64,000 bases of DNA from NCBI RefSeq assembly GCF_029589435.1, contig NZ_JARRAG010000002.1:3534001-3598000 (forward strand), written 5' to 3'. Under the pieces are notes generated by a model. It saw only the letters and a list, made by a program, of their open reading frames with translations. It had not been told where the DNA came from and made no database searches. This DNA comes from Paludisphaera mucosa (GTDB lineage: Bacteria; Planctomycetota; Planctomycetia; Isosphaerales; Isosphaeraceae). Shown here piece after piece: positions 60,171-64,000 of this stretch; the stretch's first letter is position 1, and every line of letters begins with the position of its first letter. A program made the translations under genes and the position numbers.

Positions 60171-61418
60171 TCAGAGCCAGCGCGGGTGGTCCGCGCCGAG
60201 GTCGTCGACGCCGCGCGTGATGAGCCGGGGGTTCTCGCCGTCGGCGTCCATCACCCAGATCGCCGGGGCCCCGCCGGTCGTCGCGCGGCAGAACGCGACG
60301 AACCGGCCGTCCGGCGATTCGCTCGCGCGGAAGTCCCAGACGGGCGGGTCGCTATGCGTGAGGAGGGTCTCGCGCCCGTCGCGCGGGTCGAGGCGGCAGA
60401 TCTCCGCGCCGCCCCGGGCGAGTTCGGGCCTGTAGTCGCGGTTGAAGTGGTCGACGTCGGGCCGCTGCGCCTGGAATTCCCAGGCCGGCTTCGAATCCGG
60501 GAGGCGGCGCGGGAAGAGGATGGAGCCGTCCCGGCCCCAGGCGGGCACGTTCGACCCGCCGCCCCGGGTCTTCGGGTCGCCGTAGGTCGCCGCGAACCAC
60601 ATGGACTTGCCGCGGGTCAGCACCCGGTGCTCGCCGCCGTCGGCCCGGCCCACGCAGACGTCGGCCCAGTCGTGACCCGGATCCTCGCCGGGCTTGCAGT
60701 CGACGTAGAGGATCCAGCGGCCGTCCGGCGACCAGCTCGTGCCGAAGTAGAGGTGGCCCGGCTGCGCGGCGATCCGGACGCGATTCGCGCCGTCGGCGTC
60801 GCTGGTCCAGACCTGGTAGCCTTGCGGGCCGGCGAGATGGAACGCGACCCGCTTCCCGTCGGGGCTCAGGCTCATGCCGTAGGGGAGCCCCTCGTCGGCC
60901 CGCGTGAACTCGAGCGGGTCGGACCCGTCGAGTCGCATGCTGAAGATCTGGCCGACGTTCTTCCGCACGACCTGGACCAGGATCCGCTCGGATCCGCCCA
61001 GGAGGAGCGCCGGCGTCTCGAACGGCGCGAGGCGATCCTTCGTGCAGATCTCCTCCAGCGAGCCGGTCTCCAGGTCGTGGATCCAGATGTGCGTCGGGGT
61101 CTGCGTGTAGTACTCGCCGAACGGCCGACCCGGGCCGTCGCGCCGGGGTTCCATGCTCAAGATCAGGACGCGGCGGCCGTCGGGGAAGACGGCCCCGGGC
61201 TGCCACGTCGCCTGGCCCGGCTTATCGAACTCCAGATAGCGTAAGCCGGTCCCGTCGGCGTTCACGAGCCCCGTCTTGCCCTGCGACGTGAAGAAGAGCC
61301 GATTGCGACGGGGGGGGTCGTCCGCGGCTTGCGTCGATCGGGCCAGCCCGGCGAAAAGCGAAGACAACCCCGCCGCGGCCAGGAATTCGCGACGGCCCTG
61401 CATCGAAACGGTCTTCAC
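60171..61418 (-). CDS. Tat-exported beta-propeller (TolB/WD40-like; oligogalacturonate-lyase-like) protein
   Basis: A 415-residue protein. The Tat-type signal RREFLAAAGLSSLFAG (about residues 8-24) is followed by a seven-bladed beta-propeller with repeated SPDGK/SPDGRW blade motifs (MSLSPDGKRVAFHL; WSPDGRWILYVD; SPDGRFVAFCR). It ends VDDLGADHPRWL. Related planctomycete proteins are annotated as TolB-like or oligogalacturonate lyase-like; catalysis is uncertain because I cannot place the lyase metal-site His residues confidently. The start is GTG at 61418; ATG 61403 would still keep the RR motif. Confidence 0.78.
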   Translation of the reverse strand: MKTVSMQGRREFLAAAGLSSLFAGLARSTQAADDPPRRNRLFFTSQGKTGLVNADGTGLRYLEFDKPGQATWQPGAVFPDGRRVLILSMEPRRDGPGRPFGEYYTQTPTHIWIHDLETGSLEEICTKDRLAPFETPALLLGGSERILVQVVRKNVGQIFSMRLDGSDPLEFTRADEGLPYGMSLSPDGKRVAFHLAGPQGYQVWTSDADGANRVRIAAQPGHLYFGTSWSPDGRWILYVDCKPGEDPGHDWADVCVGRADGGEHRVLTRGKSMWFAATYGDPKTRGGGSNVPAWGRDGSILFPRRLPDSKPAWEFQAQRPDVDHFNRDYRPELARGGAEICRLDPRDGRETLLTHSDPPVWDFRASESPDGRFVAFCRATTGGAPAIWVMDADGENPRLITRGVDDLGADHPRWL

Positions 61419-61611
61419 CAGGATCCAGCCTTTCCTTCGAGTCGGCGGTCGGGACGTCCCCGTCCATCGGACCCTGAACCGCGCGACCGGTCAACCCGCG
61501 CGCAGAAGTGGGAGGGCCGAGGCGACGACGAGATCCCACGGGCCGCCGCGAGCTTTACAATCTTGCGAGACCAGGCCCGAGGAACTCATCCCACGTTCGC
61601 GAGAACTCGTC

Positions 61612-63021
61612 ATGACCTTCGTGCAGCGACTCCTCGTCGGGGCGACATGGCTCGCCGTCTGCGGTTTGGGCGACGCGCAGGCCCAGTCGGTCGTCGGATC
61701 GGAAACGCACCCCCGCATCAAGGCCGGGCTCGACGCCGTGTCCGCGATCGACACGCACGACCACCTCTGGCCGTTCGAGCGGCTCCCCGGCCTGATGGAG
61801 ACGGACCGGGGCCGGGGCATGACGTTGTTCGGCCTCTGGAGCAGCAGCTATTACCCGCAGGTCGGGTCGCTGACCGCCCGCCAGCCCAGGGAGCCGTTCG
61901 ACCCCTGGTGGGCCCGCGCCCGGCACGACTTCGACGACGCCCGGGCGACCGGCTTCTACCGTTATCAGCTCCCCGCGTTCCGCGACCTTTACGGGGTCGA
62001 CTTCGACCGGATCACCGACGACCAGGCGAAGGCGCTGGACGCCGAGATTTTCGACCACTATCGCGACGACCGCTGGGTCCGCCAGGTCGTCACCGAGCGG
62101 GCCAACATCGAGCTGATGCTCAACGACCCGTACTGGGGCCGGTTCGACTTCCAGACCCACTATCCGTTCGAAGTCCTGGTCCTGAACGTCACCACCCTGC
62201 TCGACGGCTTCCACCCGTCGGAGTTCAAGCTGCCCTCCGACGACCCCTACCACTTCGCGCGCGATTGGGGCATGAAGGCCGGGACGCTCGACGACTATCT
62301 CGCGATCCTCGACCAGTTGTTCCGCGAAGCGAAGTCCAAGGGCGCGGTCTGCCTCAAGTCGACCCGGGCCTACGAGCGGACGCTCCGCTTCGAAAACGTC
62401 CCGAAGGAGCGGGCCGAGCGGATCTTCGGGCGCCCGCGCGGCGAACTCTCGCCGCAGGACGTGAAGGACTTCCAGGACTTCATCATGTGGCGGCTGGTCG
62501 GCCTGAGCGCCGCACACGAGCTGCCGTTCCAGATCCACACCGGGCACGGCAAACTGCAAGGGTCCAACCCGCTCCTGCTGCTGGACCTGATCGAGGCCAA
62601 TCCAGCGACGAAATTCATCCTGTTCCACGGCGGCTATCCGTGGGTGGCCGAGACCGGGGCGATCGTGCTGCGGCACGGCCGACACGTCTGGGTGGACTCG
62701 GTCTGGCTGCCGACCATCAGCCCGACCATGGCCCGCCGCGCGCTGCACGAATGGCTGGAGGTCATGCCCTCGGACCGGATCCTGTGGGGGGCCGACTGCA
62801 ACCACGCCGAGGGGATCTACGGCGCGACCGTGACGACCCGGGCCGTGCTCGCGGAGGTCCTCGCCGAGAAGGTCGTCCGCGGCGACCTCGTCGAGGAGCA
62901 AGCCGCGCGCATCGGCCGCCAGATCCTCCGCGAAAACGCCCTCGCCCTGTTCCCGCAGCTCAAGGGCCGCCTCTGGAGGCCGGAGAGGAAGCCGCCGGAG
63001 GCGCCGAAGGCGTCGCGCTGA
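61612..63021 (+). CDS. secreted amidohydrolase-superfamily protein (glucuronate-isomerase-like / metal-dependent hydrolase)
   Basis: A 469-residue exported protein. The signal peptide ends near GDAQAQ. The TIM-barrel core begins at the metal motif IDTHDHLW (about residue 49) and continues with QIHTGHGK, FHGGYPW and WGADCNHAEG, together the amidohydrolase-2-type metal site. The region between resembles the long variant seen in the planctomycete amidohydrolase/UxaC-like hydrolases. Substrate unknown; decarboxylation or hydrolysis of aromatic or sugar acids is possible. The ATG at 61612 is preceded 51 nt upstream by TACAAT (61556-61561). Confidence 0.82.
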   Translation: MTFVQRLLVGATWLAVCGLGDAQAQSVVGSETHPRIKAGLDAVSAIDTHDHLWPFERLPGLMETDRGRGMTLFGLWSSSYYPQVGSLTARQPREPFDPWWARARHDFDDARATGFYRYQLPAFRDLYGVDFDRITDDQAKALDAEIFDHYRDDRWVRQVVTERANIELMLNDPYWGRFDFQTHYPFEVLVLNVTTLLDGFHPSEFKLPSDDPYHFARDWGMKAGTLDDYLAILDQLFREAKSKGAVCLKSTRAYERTLRFENVPKERAERIFGRPRGELSPQDVKDFQDFIMWRLVGLSAAHELPFQIHTGHGKLQGSNPLLLLDLIEANPATKFILFHGGYPWVAETGAIVLRHGRHVWVDSVWLPTISPTMARRALHEWLEVMPSDRILWGADCNHAEGIYGATVTTRAVLAEVLAEKVVRGDLVEEQAARIGRQILRENALALFPQLKGRLWRPERKPPEAPKASR

Positions 63022-63072
63022 CCTCTTCGGCCCCCGGAGGCCGGGCCGATCCCGCGGGGATGCGGGGACGCC

Positions 63073-63540
63073 TTACTTCGCGGCCTTCTTCTTCGTCAGC
63101 GAGAAGAGGTAGACGTCGGTCCCGCCCGGGTTGAGGTCGGTCGGCCGATCCTGGCCCGGGGCCCCGATGTTCACGAGCAGCTTTTCGCCGTCGAGCTTGT
63201 AGACGCCCTTGGCGGACTGGCCGGCGGCGTCGCCGGGGCCTTCCTTGATCTCGATCGTGAGCGCCGGGTGCGGCTTCGCCGCGTCGTCGACGACGACCTT
63301 GCCGGCGTATTCGGTGCCGTTGACCGTCACCTTGATGGTGTCGTCCTTGATCGTCCAGTCGGCCTGGATCTCCGCGTCTTCGCGGCTCGTCCAGTCGCCC
63401 TGGAGGCTCTTGAGCGCCGGCGAGAGCACGGCGTCCTCGGCGCGGGCCGGCGACGCGACGAATGCCGGGCCGGCGACGATCGCCGAGGCCGCGAGGGCCG
63501 ACAGGGCGGCGATGCGGAAGGACTTGGGAATCGAGATCAT
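63073..63540 (-). CDS. TIGR03067-like exported protein
   Basis: A 155-residue protein. A signal peptide ends near SPARAED. The mature part begins LKSLQGDWTSREDAEIQADW and continues with the TIGR03067-type pattern of beta strands (GVYKLDGEKLLVNIGAPG; DRPTDLNPGG). The domain is essentially restricted to planctomycetes and relatives and has no known function. The C-terminus is Lys-rich. The ATG at 63540 precedes the signal peptide directly. Confidence 0.8.
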   Translation of the reverse strand: MISIPKSFRIAALSALAASAIVAGPAFVASPARAEDAVLSPALKSLQGDWTSREDAEIQADWTIKDDTIKVTVNGTEYAGKVVVDDAAKPHPALTIEIKEGPGDAAGQSAKGVYKLDGEKLLVNIGAPGQDRPTDLNPGGTDVYLFSLTKKKAAK

Positions 63541-63795
63541 GATGGCGGTCTCTATGAGAAGCGGGGAGGGGAAAGGAAAGGCGCCGCGCGCCCTGATTTC
63601 GCCGAGCGGATTGAAACACGCCGGCCGGCCCGATGGCAAGGGCTCCCCCGGCTGCGAGCGATCGGGAGGGCGACGGCAGACGGATCTCGCCAGGCCGGCC
63701 CGTGAGTCGGTATCGTGGGATGGGTCTGGGGGACGGAGGCTGCGCGGGCCCCACCCTTTACCCCTTCACGCGTCTTTTCACCACGGCGGCTCGAC

Positions 63796-64000
63796 ATGGG
63801 GCGATCGGCTCCCGGATTTCGGGGCGGTGCGAGGCGCGTCGGGTTCGTGGCGGCGGTCCTCGCCGCGGGACTCCTGGCCATGCCGGGTCGACTGCCCGCG
63901 CAGGCGGTGAGGCGTCGGAGCGCCGAGGCGTCCCGCGTCGGCGCGGCCCGCGCGACGCCCTCCACCCGGCCCGCCCCGGCCGCGAAGGCGCCGACCCGCC
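63796..64000 (+). CDS. exported protein, 3'-truncated by window
   Basis: The frame is open from ATG 63796 to the window edge (about 68 residues). It starts with a basic N-terminus and a clear hydrophobic segment (VGFVAAVLAAGLLAMPG) ending at a signal-peptidase-type LPAQA near residue 37. The mature part begins Ala/Arg/Pro-rich. No domain is visible yet, so no function can be given. Confidence 0.6.
   Translation, partial: MGRSAPGFRGGARRVGFVAAVLAAGLLAMPGRLPAQAVRRRSAEASRVGAARATPSTRPAPAAKAPTR

Noticed and set aside
1-64000. CRISPR array, tRNA, rRNA, insertion sequence
   Set aside because: No regularly spaced direct repeats, cloverleaf-like CCA-adjacent sequences, rRNA segments or transposase motifs were recognised on reading both strands; small structured RNAs cannot be excluded without a covariance search.

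Overview
The window is a high-GC chromosomal segment that most resembles a planctomycete of the Isosphaeraceae type (Paludisphaera/Singulisphaera/Aquisphaera-like). The genus is inference. The lineage call rests on two DUF1559 prepilin-like proteins with the H-X9-DG motif, an exact N-terminal LEPR-XLL motif on a secreted protease, a DUF1573 protein, a TIGR03067-like secreted protein, a YidC with a long basic C-terminal tail, and very GC-biased third codon positions. No rRNA, tRNA, CRISPR array, transposase or prophage gene was recognised. The segment reads as ordinary chromosome with one recent tandem duplication.

Layout. 1-5.4 kb: the C-terminal part of an RND efflux pump, a small lipoprotein, a DUF1559 protein and the tRNA methyltransferase TrmL. 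5.3-10.7 kb: a translation/replication operon rplY-pth-rpsF-ssb-rplI-dnaB with a good promoter at 5350-5378; rpsR is missing from its usual place. 10.8-19.4 kb: an orphan membrane protein, a tRNA-binding OB-fold protein, an apparently solitary adenine DNA methyltransferase overlapping an esterase, a GCS2-type carboxylate-amine ligase, and recN. 19.7-26.1 kb (minus strand): a DUF962 membrane protein, a metallophosphatase-like/tetraheme cytochrome fusion, DUF1573, a SAM methyltransferase, DUF1559 and tsaB. 26.4-32.7 kb: two nearly identical metallophosphoesterase genes (the first truncated), then yidC, mnmE and a RbsD/FucU mutarotase.

32.7-43.0 kb is metabolic and secreted: a TPR membrane protein, a subtilase with malectin-like and three discoidin-like domains, a sarcosine-oxidase-type flavoenzyme, two alpha/beta hydrolases, a PNPOx-fold protein and a cysteine hydrolase. 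43.2-47.2 kb is a tightly overlapped hisS-hisZ-hisG set in which HisG carries a C-terminal regulatory-type domain although a HisZ is encoded next to it. A response regulator, a D-2-hydroxyacid dehydrogenase, a PilZ protein and an esterase follow. 50.8-52.8 kb is a three-gene unit: membrane-anchored protein, DUF3006, and an exported ComEC-like metallo-beta-lactamase-fold protein. 53-57 kb holds a second secreted subtilase, a DisA/DAC-domain protein with a degenerate RHR motif, an inositol monophosphatase and a DUF4259 protein. 57.5-64 kb holds a polytopic membrane protein, an RLIG1-type RNA ligase, a Tat-exported beta-propeller, an amidohydrolase, a TIGR03067-like protein and the start of another exported protein.

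The points most worth following up are the mixed HisG/HisZ architecture, the small RLIG1-like RNA ligase, the DAC protein with an altered nucleotide-binding motif, the metallophosphoesterase duplication with an 18-bp palindrome between the copies, and the palindromic intergenic repeats.
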